Assembly: GCA_017536765.1 (NCBI GenBank)
Contig: JAFXGV010000037.1
Location: 1-41,051, forward strand
Reading direction: 5' to 3'
Source: Bacteroidaceae bacterium
GTDB lineage: Bacteria > Bacteroidota > Bacteroidia > Bacteroidales > Bacteroidaceae
Length of the DNA stretch: 41,051 bases
Positions 6,111 through 14,273 of the stretch are shown here, piece after piece. The position numbers and the translations under genes were made by a program. Each line of letters begins with the position of its first letter. Position 1 is the stretch's first letter. Under the pieces are notes generated by a model. The model worked only from the letters and a program-made list of their open reading frames with translations. It had not been told where the DNA came from and did no database searches.

Positions 6111-9081
6111 TGAGTATAAGGTTTATTCTTCGTAATCCGTTCTTATGTTTTTTGGTTATTTTCTTCTGCTTTTTGTATTTTTTGAGGTCGGCCTTGAATT
6201 CTTCGTTCAGGCGGGGCCTGTAGGTGGTATAAATCTTCTCGGCTTCGGCATATCGCTCTTGCAGAACGAGGGCTATTGCCAGGTCGCGGTATATTTGCAG
6301 ATTGCCGGGGTTTATCTCGGCCTCCTCGCGTGCATACTCCTCGGCTTTTGCATATTGGCCCATAATAAGGCACTGTGATGTGTGGTAGCCCAAGGCCTTT
6401 ATATATTCGGCCTTGTATAGGTCGGAGTGTTTTTTGAAGTTCTGCCTTAAGATGGGCATATACTCCTCGTACACTTCGTAGCCTTTTGTGTGTTCTTCCT
6501 CGTTCTTGTATAGCTGCACAAGCCATTTAAGTGAGTTGGTGTAGTGCTGCTGCAAAAGAGGTTCCTCGGCGGCAAGTTTGCTGTAGATGTAAAATGCGCT
6601 TTCAAATGCGGCAATGCCTTTCTTGTAGTGCTGGCTGCGCAGGAACAACAGGCCCATATTGTAGTGTGTGATTGCTAACGACTGCTCATAGAGGTGGGGC
6701 TTTTCTGCTGCAAGTTTTTGTCGTATATCCAATGCTTCGCGGTACAGGGTTTCGCTCTCGGTGTATCGTTTGGTGTCGGAGTAGAGCGATGCCAGGTTGC
6801 TGAGTATGCGCGCAACATCGGCTGAGTATTTTTGCGTGTCGGCTGCTGCAAGTTTTTTATAGAGAGTGATAGCCTCTTTGAATTTCTCCTCGGCTGCGGC
6901 AAATTTGCTGTTACGGTAGTAAATGGATGCCAGGTTGTTGAGCGTAAAGGCCACCCCCGGTTCGTGCAGTTGCGGATTCTCCTTGGCAAGCTCGTAATAT
7001 ATCTCCAACGCCTCTTTGCCGCTGTTTTCGCTCTCGACAAACTGTCTTGTGGCGTGATAGAGGTTTGTGAGGTTGTTGAGTGTCATTGCCACATCCACAC
7101 GATAGGCCTGCGGGTTTTCCTTTGCAAGCTTTCGGCGTATCTCCAATGCTTCTTTGTATATTTCGGTACTCTCTTCGTATCGTCTGGTGTCGAAGTATAG
7201 CGATGCTATGTTGTTGAGCGTGCGTGCCACATCGGGCCAGTAGGCCAGCGAATCGTCAAGGGCGAATCTTTTGCGCATCTCGAGGGCCTCATTGTAGGCC
7301 TGCTCACTCTCTTCAAAACGCCTGGTGTCGGAATATACTCCTCCCAGGTTATTCAGTGTCATTGCTATGTATGGCTCATATATTTGCGGGTTCTCCCGGG
7401 CAAGGTGCTTGTATATTGCCTGCGCCTCTTTGTACATAGCCTCGCTCTCTTCGTATCTATGGGTGTTGTAGTAGAAGGTTGCAAGGTTGTTGAGCGTGGT
7501 TGCCACGTTGGGATCGTTGCTTTGAGAACTGTTCTCGTTGAACTTGGTGCGTATGTTCTGGGTTTCTTTGCACATCTGCTCGCTCTCCTCAAAGCGCATT
7601 GTGTTGTAGTAGAGGATGGCAAGTGCATTGAGTGTTACGGCTACATAGGGCTCGTATTGATGCGGGTTGCTCTCGGCGTGGCGGCGATATATTTGCAGCG
7701 CCTCTTTATAGGCTTGTTCGCTCTCCTCGTAACGCTGTGTGTTGGAATATAGCAGGGCCAGATTATTGAGTGTGTTTGCAACAAAAGGCTCATATAATTG
7801 CGCATCGGTGTTGGCAAGCCTTCGGCGTATCTCCAATGCCTCTTTGCACATATCCTCGGCCTCGCCGTATTTCATAATCTCTATGTATAGCAGGGCTAAA
7901 TTGTTGAGAATAAGTGCTACATCGGGCTCGTGCAGTTCGGGCTCCTCCTGAGCAAGGCGGCGGTATATCTCCAAGGTTTCTTTATAGGCAGCCTCACCGT
8001 CGTTGTGCTGCTGCGTGTCGATATACAGGCTCGCAAGGTTATTAAGGGTTGATGCTATGCCTTGTTCATTGGCCTGTTGATTCTCCTTGGTGAGAGCACG
8101 GCTGGCATCGAGCGCTCGTGTATAGTAATGCTTTGCTGCCTTGAACCGGTTTTGCTTGTGCAGGTAAAAGGCTGCATCGAACTGCCATTCGGCAACGGTT
8201 GAGTCCAGCTCGGCACGGGTTTCTATGTAAAATTTAGCCTTTTCGTTGTCGAATTTTGCAAGTGCAATGGTGTATAGGTTGTAGAGGTACTCTGCCTCCT
8301 TCTTCTGCTGTTTAAGCACTTTGGCCATCTCGGCATTGGCACTTGCAATGAGGGCGTTGGCCTGCGACAGCTGTTGCTCAATCTGCACTATGGCCTCCTT
8401 GTTGCGCTTTAGAATATCTACGGGGTTGAACAGCTGGTGTATGAGCGAGTCGGCCCGCTCAAGGTTGCCCTCCTCTATGCATATGTTTATCTCGCGCTCC
8501 TTGTCGGTGAGGTCGTCGTAATCGGTATGTGCATAGTGGTCGGCAAGGCCGTCTATCATAAGCTGGTACTTTTCGAAGCTCTCTTGCAACGACAGCAGTT
8601 CTTCCTGGTATTTTTTCATTGTAATGCTGTTGTCGTTTACCTGCTGTTCCAGTAAGGCAACCTTCTCTTCGTAATTCTTTTCGGCTACGCGGTACGCGTT
8701 GCTCTCGATGCGTTGCTTGTCCTTTTGCAACTGTGCGGTGGATACCATAACGATGGTGTGCGGCACCTTGTCGGAATAGGCGAAACTGCGGCCTATCACA
8801 CCGGCATCGTTCAGTTGATAGCCGCTCTTTCTCACCTGCTGCAGCGAGTAGGAGTCGCCCACCTTCTTGCCGTGCATCACCAGGGCGAATTGTCCGTTGC
8901 TGTTGCTGAGCACGGCGTTGTGCCCGCCCTTAAGACGGATAGACACGTTGCCAAGCGGCTCGCCTTTCTTGTCCTTGCGGCCTATGGTTTTAATATATCC
9001 CTGCTGCGTTTGGGCTTGCACGCCACAGGCTATAATGCATAAAAATATGCAGGTTATTATTTTTTTGATAGTGTGTCGCAT
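6103..9081 (-). CDS. Exported TPR-array protein of the TIR operon
   Basis: A 992-residue protein, first gene of the TIR operon. It has a signal peptide (hydrophobic to about residue 19, likely cleavage after VQA at 21-23; IIAC at 16-19 could also be read as a weak lipobox). Residues 28-112 are a carboxypeptidase-regulatory-like beta sandwich, and 115-300 a helical, coiled-coil-like region shared with the 323-residue paralogue. Residues 343-848 are eleven 46-residue TPR units of kinesin-light-chain type, with consensus TLNNLAxLYxDTxRYEESE, YKEALEI, LAxENP and YEPDVA; the last unit is degenerate. More TPR-like helices follow (to about 950), then a lysine-rich tail. It is probably a periplasmic or surface scaffold binding a protein or peptide ligand. 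It is translationally coupled to the TIR gene (8-base overlap) and has an excellent promoter (9113-9143). Confidence 0.8.
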   Translation of the reverse strand: MRHTIKKIITCIFLCIIACGVQAQTQQGYIKTIGRKDKKGEPLGNVSIRLKGGHNAVLSNSNGQFALVMHGKKVGDSYSLQQVRKSGYQLNDAGVIGRSFAYSDKVPHTIVMVSTAQLQKDKQRIESNAYRVAEKNYEEKVALLEQQVNDNSITMKKYQEELLSLQESFEKYQLMIDGLADHYAHTDYDDLTDKEREINICIEEGNLERADSLIHQLFNPVDILKRNKEAIVQIEQQLSQANALIASANAEMAKVLKQQKKEAEYLYNLYTIALAKFDNEKAKFYIETRAELDSTVAEWQFDAAFYLHKQNRFKAAKHYYTRALDASRALTKENQQANEQGIASTLNNLASLYIDTQQHNDGEAAYKETLEIYRRLAQEEPELHEPDVALILNNLALLYIEIMKYGEAEDMCKEALEIRRRLANTDAQLYEPFVANTLNNLALLYSNTQRYEESEQAYKEALQIYRRHAESNPHQYEPYVAVTLNALAILYYNTMRFEESEQMCKETQNIRTKFNENSSQSNDPNVATTLNNLATFYYNTHRYEESEAMYKEAQAIYKHLARENPQIYEPYIAMTLNNLGGVYSDTRRFEESEQAYNEALEMRKRFALDDSLAYWPDVARTLNNIASLYFDTRRYEESTEIYKEALEIRRKLAKENPQAYRVDVAMTLNNLTNLYHATRQFVESENSGKEALEIYYELAKENPQLHEPGVAFTLNNLASIYYRNSKFAAAEEKFKEAITLYKKLAAADTQKYSADVARILSNLASLYSDTKRYTESETLYREALDIRQKLAAEKPHLYEQSLAITHYNMGLLFLRSQHYKKGIAAFESAFYIYSKLAAEEPLLQQHYTNSLKWLVQLYKNEEEHTKGYEVYEEYMPILRQNFKKHSDLYKAEYIKALGYHTSQCLIMGQYAKAEEYAREEAEINPGNLQIYRDLAIALVLQERYAEAEKIYTTYRPRLNEEFKADLKKYKKQKKITKKHKNGLRRINLILND
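6538..8055 (-). repeat. Eleven tandem 138-bp (46-residue) TPR units
   Basis: In-frame tandem units begin at residues 343, 389, 435, 481, 527, 573, 619, 665, 711, 757 and 803 of the TPR protein, each exactly 46 residues. Units 1-10 share the LNxLA-like start and the E(S/A)E / YKEA core; the eleventh is degenerate. The exact period with little sequence identity at many positions suggests old duplication under structural constraint rather than recent expansion. Confidence 0.8.
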
Positions 9082-9112
9082 ATGGTTTTGTTTTTCAACG
9101 ATAAAGCAGTTG

Positions 9113-9143
9113 CAAAATTATAAAATTATACGAAAATTGCAAA
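9113..9143 (-). promoter_or_regulatory. Bacteroidetes-type promoter of the TPR/TIR operon
   Basis: On the minus strand TTTG (9140-9143) is followed after exactly 19 bases by TAATTTTG (9113-9120), a full match to the -33 TTTG / -7 TAnnTTTG pattern. Transcription would begin near 9106, giving a leader of about 25 bases before the TPR gene start. It shows that the operon is expressed independently of the upstream yifB gene. Confidence 0.65.
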
Positions 9144-9191
9144 TTTGTGCAAATGACAATGCGATGTGGTGTTGCCTGAAATGGCGTGAAA

Positions 9192-10730
9192 TCACTCGCC
9201 CCAGTTCTCCCTGTCGAGGTTGCGGTAGCCTATGGCCTCGGCTATGTGGTGGCTCTGTATGTTCTCGCAGCCTTCGAGGTCGGCAATGGTGCGGGCAACC
9301 TTGAGGATGCGGTCGTATGCGCGTGCCGACAGGTTGAGGCGTGTCATTGCGGTCTTCAGCATAGTGAGGCTCTGCTTGTCGGGCGTTGCATATTTTGCAA
9401 TGAGCGCGGGTGTCATTTGTGCGTTGCAGTAGATGCCCTCTTCTTGCGCAAATCGCTCCTCTTGTATCTTGCGGGCAGCTATCACACGCTCGCGTATTGC
9501 CGCGCTGGGTTCGCCTGGGCGTGCATCGGAAATTTTCTCGAACGGCACAGGCACAATCTCTATCTGCAGGTCGATGCGGTCGAGCAGGGGCCCCGAAATC
9601 TTGCCCATATATCGCTGTATTTGGGCAGGGGTGCACACGCAGGCCTTTGTGGGGTGGTTGTAGTAGCCGCAGGGGCAGGGGTTCATACTTGCAACGAACA
9701 TTACGCTTGCGGGGTACTCCACCTTGTAATTGGCACGTGCCACGCATATCTTGCGGTCCTCCAAGGGCTGGCGCATAACCTCGAGCACGGTGCGGTTGAA
9801 CTCGGGCAGCTCGTCGAGGAAGAGCACGCCGTTGTGGGCCAGCGATATCTCGCCGGGTTTGGGATTGCCGCCACCGCCCACAAGTGCCACGGAGGATATT
9901 GTGTGGTGTGGGCTGCGGAAGGGGCGTTGTGTAATGAGCGATGCTCCTCCTTTGAGTTGCCCGCTTACGGAGTGTATCTTGGTGGTTTCGAGGCTTTCGT
10001 TTATGCTCATTGGCGGCAGTATCGATGGCAGGCGTTTTGCCATCATCGATTTTCCGCTGCCCGGGGGGCCTATCATAAGCAGGTTGTGGCCGCCTGCCGC
10101 TGCCACCTCAAATGCACGTTTCACGCTCTCCTGGCCGCGTACCTCGCTAAAGTCGAACGGGAATGTGCTCTGCTTTGAATAGAACTCTTCACGGGTGTCT
10201 ATGGTGTATGGTGTTATCTCCTCCTCGCCATTGAGGAAACGGATTACCTGCATAAGGTTATCGGCTGCGCATATATCCAAGCCGTGAACAACGGCCGCCT
10301 CGGCTGCGTTGCCCGTGGGTATAATTATGCCTTTGTAACCAAGTTCCTTGGCCTTTATGGCTATGGGCAGAGCGCCCTTTATGGGCATAAGCCCGCCATC
10401 GAGCCCCAACTCGCCCATTATAAGGTATTTATCTAATTTGTCGGTTGATATCTTTTCGTCGGCGGCAAGGATACCTATGGCTATGGGCAGGTCATATGCT
10501 GAGCCCTCCTTGCGTATGTCGGCGGGTGCCATATTCACGATAATCTGCTTGCCGGGGAAGCGCAGGCCGTTGTATTGGAAGGCCGAGTTTATGCGTTCGT
10601 GGCTCTCCTTCACGGCATTGTCGGGCAGGCCCACAAGGAAAAACTTTATTCCTCGCAGGGCATTCACCTCAATGGTCACCTGTATGGCATCTATTCCTTG
10701 AAGGGCTGCTGCAAATACCTTTACCAACAT
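9192..10730 (-). CDS. yifB: YifB/ComM-family Mg-chelatase-like AAA+ ATPase
   Basis: A 512-residue YifB (ComM-like) protein. In naturally competent bacteria ComM is a hexameric helicase promoting branch migration during integration of transformed DNA; in many non-competent species the role is unknown. Seen: the N-terminal Lon-protease-like ChlI domain (residues 1-170, VEVNALRGIKFFLVGLPDNA), Walker A MIGPPGSGKSMMAKRLP, the RPFRSPHHTISSVALVGGG segment, Walker B GVLFLDELPEF, a zinc-finger-like CPCGYYNHPTKACVC, and the C-terminal LSARAYDRILKVARTIADLE region. Length is typical. It starts 4 bases after the lipoprotein gene and so belongs to the typA operon. No clear terminator follows. Confidence 0.93.
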   Translation of the reverse strand: MLVKVFAAALQGIDAIQVTIEVNALRGIKFFLVGLPDNAVKESHERINSAFQYNGLRFPGKQIIVNMAPADIRKEGSAYDLPIAIGILAADEKISTDKLDKYLIMGELGLDGGLMPIKGALPIAIKAKELGYKGIIIPTGNAAEAAVVHGLDICAADNLMQVIRFLNGEEEITPYTIDTREEFYSKQSTFPFDFSEVRGQESVKRAFEVAAAGGHNLLMIGPPGSGKSMMAKRLPSILPPMSINESLETTKIHSVSGQLKGGASLITQRPFRSPHHTISSVALVGGGGNPKPGEISLAHNGVLFLDELPEFNRTVLEVMRQPLEDRKICVARANYKVEYPASVMFVASMNPCPCGYYNHPTKACVCTPAQIQRYMGKISGPLLDRIDLQIEIVPVPFEKISDARPGEPSAAIRERVIAARKIQEERFAQEEGIYCNAQMTPALIAKYATPDKQSLTMLKTAMTRLNLSARAYDRILKVARTIADLEGCENIQSHHIAEAIGYRNLDRENWGE

Positions 10731-10734
10731 AGCT

Positions 10735-11787
10735 CTATCTGCGTTTAGGGCTGTTTCTTTTCAGTTTCTTCTCCTTGAAATATTTTTCGGCAAGGGAGTC
10801 AGTCGCGTGTGAGAATTGGTCGGCAGTGAGGCCGAAGAGGTCGATGCGCTGGTATGGGCTTGCAATGAGCGTGAAAGGGAGGCCCGATATGTTGAAGCGC
10901 TTTGCTGTGTTGTTGTACCACGCCTTGCCGTCGCACACGTTGTCGCCTGCAATGCTGTCACAGGCAATGCTTCTTCTCCACAACGCGGTGTCGTAGTCGA
11001 GCGAGATGTTGAGCATACTCATTCTGCTTGTGTCGCAGGTGGCAAACAACCTGCTTATCTCCTTCATCTGCGTGCGGGAGAGCGAGTCCCACGCTGCCCA
11101 AAAGTTTACAACGAGCATCTTGTCCTTGTATGTCCTTTGCGTTATCTTTTTGCCGTTGGCGGTGGTGTAGCTGAACGAGGGCATCAGTTTGTAAATGATG
11201 TTGCTGTTCTTGCTGTCTGTGCGCTCCTGCATTTCAATGAAAAACTCGTGGTCCTGCAGTGTGCCGCCAAGGTTCCTTATGCGGCTGAGTATGAAGTTGT
11301 TGTTGGGCTGCGGAATGTCCACCATGAAACGGCGTATAATCTCCACGTTCACGTTACTCATAGGGTTGGCACGGGTAAAAGCCTCTATGTGCACCTGCTT
11401 CTGCGAGTTGCTCTCGGCCTTTGCTATTATGCCGGCAATGCTGTCGTATAGTGCCTGTTCCCTGCCGCCTTTTACTATCCAGCCCTCGCCTTTTATGCTG
11501 TCCGACAGCAGTTGTGCCTCCACATTTGGCTCGGCAAACAGGGTTATGAGTTCACCGCTTGGCATAACAAGCCCAAGCGGCGCTATGGTGTCGGTCTTTA
11601 CGGTATGGGTGAATGTGCCCTGCTTGTCGCAAGCAATCTTCTCTATTTTTTCGTATCGGCTGTCGAGCCCGAACAGGTAGAGTGTGTCGCCCCCTTTGCC
11701 GGTGTTGCCGGTAATGGTGTAGCGTGGTGCCTCTTTGCAGGATGCTGCAAGCAGCAGTGTGAGTGCGAAAAACAGTAGCTTCTTCAT
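10735..11787 (-). CDS. Thioredoxin-fold lipoprotein (DUF4369/TlpA type) lacking CxxC
   Basis: A 350-residue predicted lipoprotein: the signal sequence ends LLLAASC with Cys17 as the lipidation site. Residues 20-110 resemble DUF4369 (YTITGNTGKGGDTLYLFGL), a beta-rich domain usually fused to TlpA/ResA-like thioredoxins in Bacteroidetes. The C-terminal half is thioredoxin-like (MLVVNFWAAWDSLSRTQMKE), but where relatives have WCxxC this protein has WDSLS, so both redox cysteines are missing. A cis-Pro-like GLPFTLI is retained. It is therefore probably not an oxidoreductase; binding or structural roles are possible. It sits 6 bases after typA and 4 before yifB, a tight operon whose logic is unclear. 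Confidence 0.75.
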   Translation of the reverse strand: MKKLLFFALTLLLAASCKEAPRYTITGNTGKGGDTLYLFGLDSRYEKIEKIACDKQGTFTHTVKTDTIAPLGLVMPSGELITLFAEPNVEAQLLSDSIKGEGWIVKGGREQALYDSIAGIIAKAESNSQKQVHIEAFTRANPMSNVNVEIIRRFMVDIPQPNNNFILSRIRNLGGTLQDHEFFIEMQERTDSKNSNIIYKLMPSFSYTTANGKKITQRTYKDKMLVVNFWAAWDSLSRTQMKEISRLFATCDTSRMSMLNISLDYDTALWRRSIACDSIAGDNVCDGKAWYNNTAKRFNISGLPFTLIASPYQRIDLFGLTADQFSHATDSLAEKYFKEKKLKRNSPKRR

Positions 11788-11793
11788 CGTGTG

Positions 11794-13590
11794 TTATTGT
11801 TTGTTGGCGCGTTTGCGCTCAATCTCGTCGAGTATTATCTTGCGCATACGCATTGATTTGGGGGTAACCTCCAGATACTCATCCTCCTTTATGTATTCCA
11901 ATGCCTCTTCGAGCGAGAATATTATTGGGGGTACGATGCGTGCCTTGTCGTCGCTTCCGCTGGCGCGCATATTGGTGAGTTTCTTGCTCTTGGTTACGTT
12001 TATCACAAGGTCGTTTTCGTGGATGTGTTCGCCCACAACCTGGCCTGCATACACCTCCTCTTGCGGGTTTATGAAGAAACGGCCGCGGTCCTGCAGTTTG
12101 TCGATGGCGTATGCAAAAGCTGTTCCGCTTTCCATTGCTACCATTGAGCCGTTGGTGCGGCGCTCTATGTCGCCCTTGTATGGTTGGTACTCCTTGAAGC
12201 GGTGTGCCATAATGGCCTCGCCTGCCGATGCCGTGAGCACGTTGGTGCGAAGGCCGATGATGCCGCGTGAGGGTACGTTGAACTCAATGTTCACGCGGTC
12301 GCCCTGTGCCTCCATCGAGAGCATTTCGCCCTTGCGGCGGGTAATCATATCAATCATTTTGCTTGAATAGTCGGTGGGCACGTTTATTGTGAGCTCCTCA
12401 ATGGGCTCGCAGCGCACACCGTCTATCTCTTTGTAAATCACCTGCGGCTGCCCCACTTGCAACTCGTATCCTTCGCGACGCATAGTTTCAATGAGTACCG
12501 ACAGGTGGAGCACGCCACGGCCGAAGACGGTCCAGGCATCCTCTTCGGGGTCCTTCTTCACGCGCAGGGCAAGGTTCTTGTCGAGCTCCTTTTCCAGGCG
12601 CTCCTGTATGTGGCGCGACGTGACGAACTTGCCTTCCTTGCCAAAGAACGGCGAGTCGTTTATGGTGAACAGCATACTCATTGTGGGTTCGTCGATGGCA
12701 ATGGGTAGCAATGGCTCGGGGTTCTCAAAGTCGCACACTGTGTCGCCTATCTCGAACTTGTCGAGGCCCACAATGGCGCATATGTCGCCCGAGCTCACAG
12801 CATCGGTCTTTTTGCGGCCAAGCCCCTCGAATGTGTGTAGCTCCTTAATCTTCATCTTGGTCTGCTCGCCGTTGCGGTTCACCAGTGTGATGTTGGCGTT
12901 CTCGGTGAGTGTGCCGCGGTGCACGCGGCCTATGGCTATGCGGCCTGTGTAGGGCGAATAGTCAAGCGATGTGATGAGCATTTGCGGTGTGCCCTCCAAC
13001 TGCTCGGGGGCGGGTATGTGCTCAAGAATGGCATCGAGCAGCGGGGTGAGGTCGTTTGTGGGTTTGCGCCAGTCGGTGCTCATCCAGTTGTTTTTTGCCG
13101 AACCGAATATCACGGGGAAGTCCAGCTGCTCCTCGGTGGCATCGAGCGAGAACATAAGGTCGAACACCATTTCGTGCACCTCGTCGGGGCGGCAGTTGGG
13201 CTTGTCCACCTTGTTTACTACAACAATGGGTTTCAAACCAATCTGCAATGCCTTTTGCAGCACGAAACGCGTCTGTGGCATAGGGCCCTCGAAGGCATCA
13301 ACCAGGAGTATGCAACCATCGGCCATATTGAGCACGCGCTCCACCTCGCCGCCAAAGTCGCTGTGTCCCGGGGTGTCTATGATGTTTATTTTTGTTCCCT
13401 TATATTGTATTGATACGTTCTTCGATAGAATGGTTATACCTCTCTCTCTCTCAAGGTCGTTGTTGTCGAGTGTGAGGTTGTCGTTGTCCTGTTCCTTGAG
13501 CAGGTTGCCTGCCAACATCATTTTATCTACCAATGTGGTTTTTCCGTGGTCGACGTGGGCTATGATGGCAATGTTACGAATATTCTGCAT
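11794..13590 (-). CDS. typA: Ribosome-associated GTPase TypA/BipA
   Basis: A 598-residue translational GTPase of the EF-G-like superfamily that binds the 70S ribosome and aids 50S assembly and growth under stress or cold. G-domain motifs: AHVDHGKTTLVDKM (P-loop), RGITI (switch I), DTPGHSDFGGEVERVL (G3) and NKVDKPNCR (G4). Domain II and the EF-G-like domains follow, and the BipA-specific C-terminus contains RRKGEMLSMEAQGDRVNIEF. The open frame extends 78 codons upstream, but the start at 13590 (MQNIRNIAIIAH) matches the family; the extension crosses the promoter region. It is first in an operon with the lipoprotein and yifB, divergent from rpsO. Confidence 0.96.
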   Translation of the reverse strand: MQNIRNIAIIAHVDHGKTTLVDKMMLAGNLLKEQDNDNLTLDNNDLERERGITILSKNVSIQYKGTKINIIDTPGHSDFGGEVERVLNMADGCILLVDAFEGPMPQTRFVLQKALQIGLKPIVVVNKVDKPNCRPDEVHEMVFDLMFSLDATEEQLDFPVIFGSAKNNWMSTDWRKPTNDLTPLLDAILEHIPAPEQLEGTPQMLITSLDYSPYTGRIAIGRVHRGTLTENANITLVNRNGEQTKMKIKELHTFEGLGRKKTDAVSSGDICAIVGLDKFEIGDTVCDFENPEPLLPIAIDEPTMSMLFTINDSPFFGKEGKFVTSRHIQERLEKELDKNLALRVKKDPEEDAWTVFGRGVLHLSVLIETMRREGYELQVGQPQVIYKEIDGVRCEPIEELTINVPTDYSSKMIDMITRRKGEMLSMEAQGDRVNIEFNVPSRGIIGLRTNVLTASAGEAIMAHRFKEYQPYKGDIERRTNGSMVAMESGTAFAYAIDKLQDRGRFFINPQEEVYAGQVVGEHIHENDLVINVTKSKKLTNMRASGSDDKARIVPPIIFSLEEALEYIKEDEYLEVTPKSMRMRKIILDEIERKRANKQ

Positions 13591-13623
13591 TATTGTAAGA
13601 TATTTATATACATTATTAGGGTG

Positions 13624-13631
13624 CAAAGTTA
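13624..13631 (-). promoter_or_regulatory. -7 promoter box for typA
   Basis: The minus strand reads TAACTTTG, a match to TAnnTTTG, 33 bases upstream of the typA start. No clear TTTG lies 19-21 bases further upstream. It supports the shorter typA start. Confidence 0.5.
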
Positions 13632-13790
13632 CTACAAAACAGTGGAAAAAACGAATAAATACCCGATAAGCTGTTTTGAAAATAGAAAAAGATTGTGTTT
13701 TGTGCCTGTTTCCTCTTTGTCCACGGGCTTGTGTATGCTTGCGTTGTGAATTTTTCTTTGCAAAAGGCTTGCTGTTCCAAAAAATAGCAG

Positions 13791-13798
13791 TATCTTTG
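13791..13798 (+). promoter_or_regulatory. -7 promoter box for rpsO
   Basis: TATCTTTG matches TAnnTTTG. A TTG at 13769-13771 precedes it by 19 bases and a full TTTG lies at 13757-13760. The start codon of rpsO is 43 bases downstream. Confidence 0.55.
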
Positions 13799-13841
13799 CA
13801 CCCGCTAGTAAAATTTTTAATCATCCTAAAAACACAAATCT

Positions 13842-14111
13842 ATGTATTTGGATTCAGCTAAAAAACAAGAAATCTTTGGTACATACGGAACGTCTAACAC
13901 TGATACCGGTTCTGCAGAGAGCCAGATAGCATTGTTCTCATACCGTATCGCCCATTTGACGGAGCACCTCAAGGCAAACCGTAAAGATTATAGTACACAG
14001 AGAGCCTTGACAATGTTGGTAGGTAAGCGTCGTGCGCTCCTCAACTACTTGAAGGACCGCGATATCAATCGCTACCGTGCAATCGTTGCAAAACTTGGCT
14101 TGCGTAGATAA
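13842..14111 (+). CDS. rpsO: 30S ribosomal protein S15
   Basis: An 89-residue S15, a primary 16S rRNA-binding protein of the small subunit platform and part of bridge B4. Seen: FGTYGTSNTDTGSAESQIAL, IAHLTEHLKANRKDYSTQRA and LVGKRRALLNYLKDRDINRY, all typical, including the rRNA-contacting TGSxExQ and the conserved KRRxLLxYL. Length is exactly normal. It is monocistronic: promoter at 13791-13798, terminator at 14130-14162. The stop codon lies in a small palindrome (GCGTAGATAATCTACGC, 14102-14118). Confidence 0.98.
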   Translation: MYLDSAKKQEIFGTYGTSNTDTGSAESQIALFSYRIAHLTEHLKANRKDYSTQRALTMLVGKRRALLNYLKDRDINRYRAIVAKLGLRR

Positions 14112-14129
14112 TCTACGCCTGAAAAGGTT

Positions 14130-14162
14130 AAAAAGGTTCACTCTTTGAGTGAACCTTTTTTT
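14130..14162 (+). terminator. Rho-independent terminator of rpsO
   Basis: AAAAAGGTTCACTC (14130-14143), loop TTT, then GAGTGAACCTTTTT (14147-14160) with the T run continuing to 14162. A perfect 14-bp stem with a T tail, 18 bases past the rpsO stop. Confidence 0.9.
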
Positions 14163-14208
14163 ATTTATCTGCGGTGTTAACTCTTAAACACCTGAATGGC
14201 AACACGAG

Positions 14209-14238
14209 TGTCATATCGAGCGTATGCGAGATATCTCT
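14209..14238 (+). repeat. Dispersed 30-base repeat, second copy
   Basis: This unit begins TGTCATATCGAGCGTATGCG and ends AGATATCTCT. It matches 354-383 at 27 of 30 positions. It lies in the gap between the rpsO terminator and the 3' end of the GH63-like gene, like the other copy between genes. No inverted partner is evident here. Confidence 0.6.
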
Positions 14239-14273
14239 GTCGCTTTTCTTTGTGGTATTTTGCATCCCGTTCT

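Noticed and set aside
6538-8055. The regularly spaced tandem units as a CRISPR array
   Set aside because: The 138-bp units are in frame, diverged, and code for TPR helices; there are no identical repeats or unique spacers and no cas genes.
9186-10178. A 330-codon open frame antisense to yifB
   Set aside because: Same reason: yifB has clear Walker motifs; the antisense frame has none and is rich in Cys and His.
13591-13824. A 78-codon N-terminal extension of TypA
   Set aside because: It covers the typA -7 box and lies close to the rpsO promoter, and TypA proteins begin at MxNIRNIAIIAH.
14102-14118. GCGTAGATAATCTACGC around the rpsO stop as an independent regulatory site
   Set aside because: The palindrome has a one-base centre, overlaps the stop codon, and a clear terminator hairpin follows; no role can be supported.
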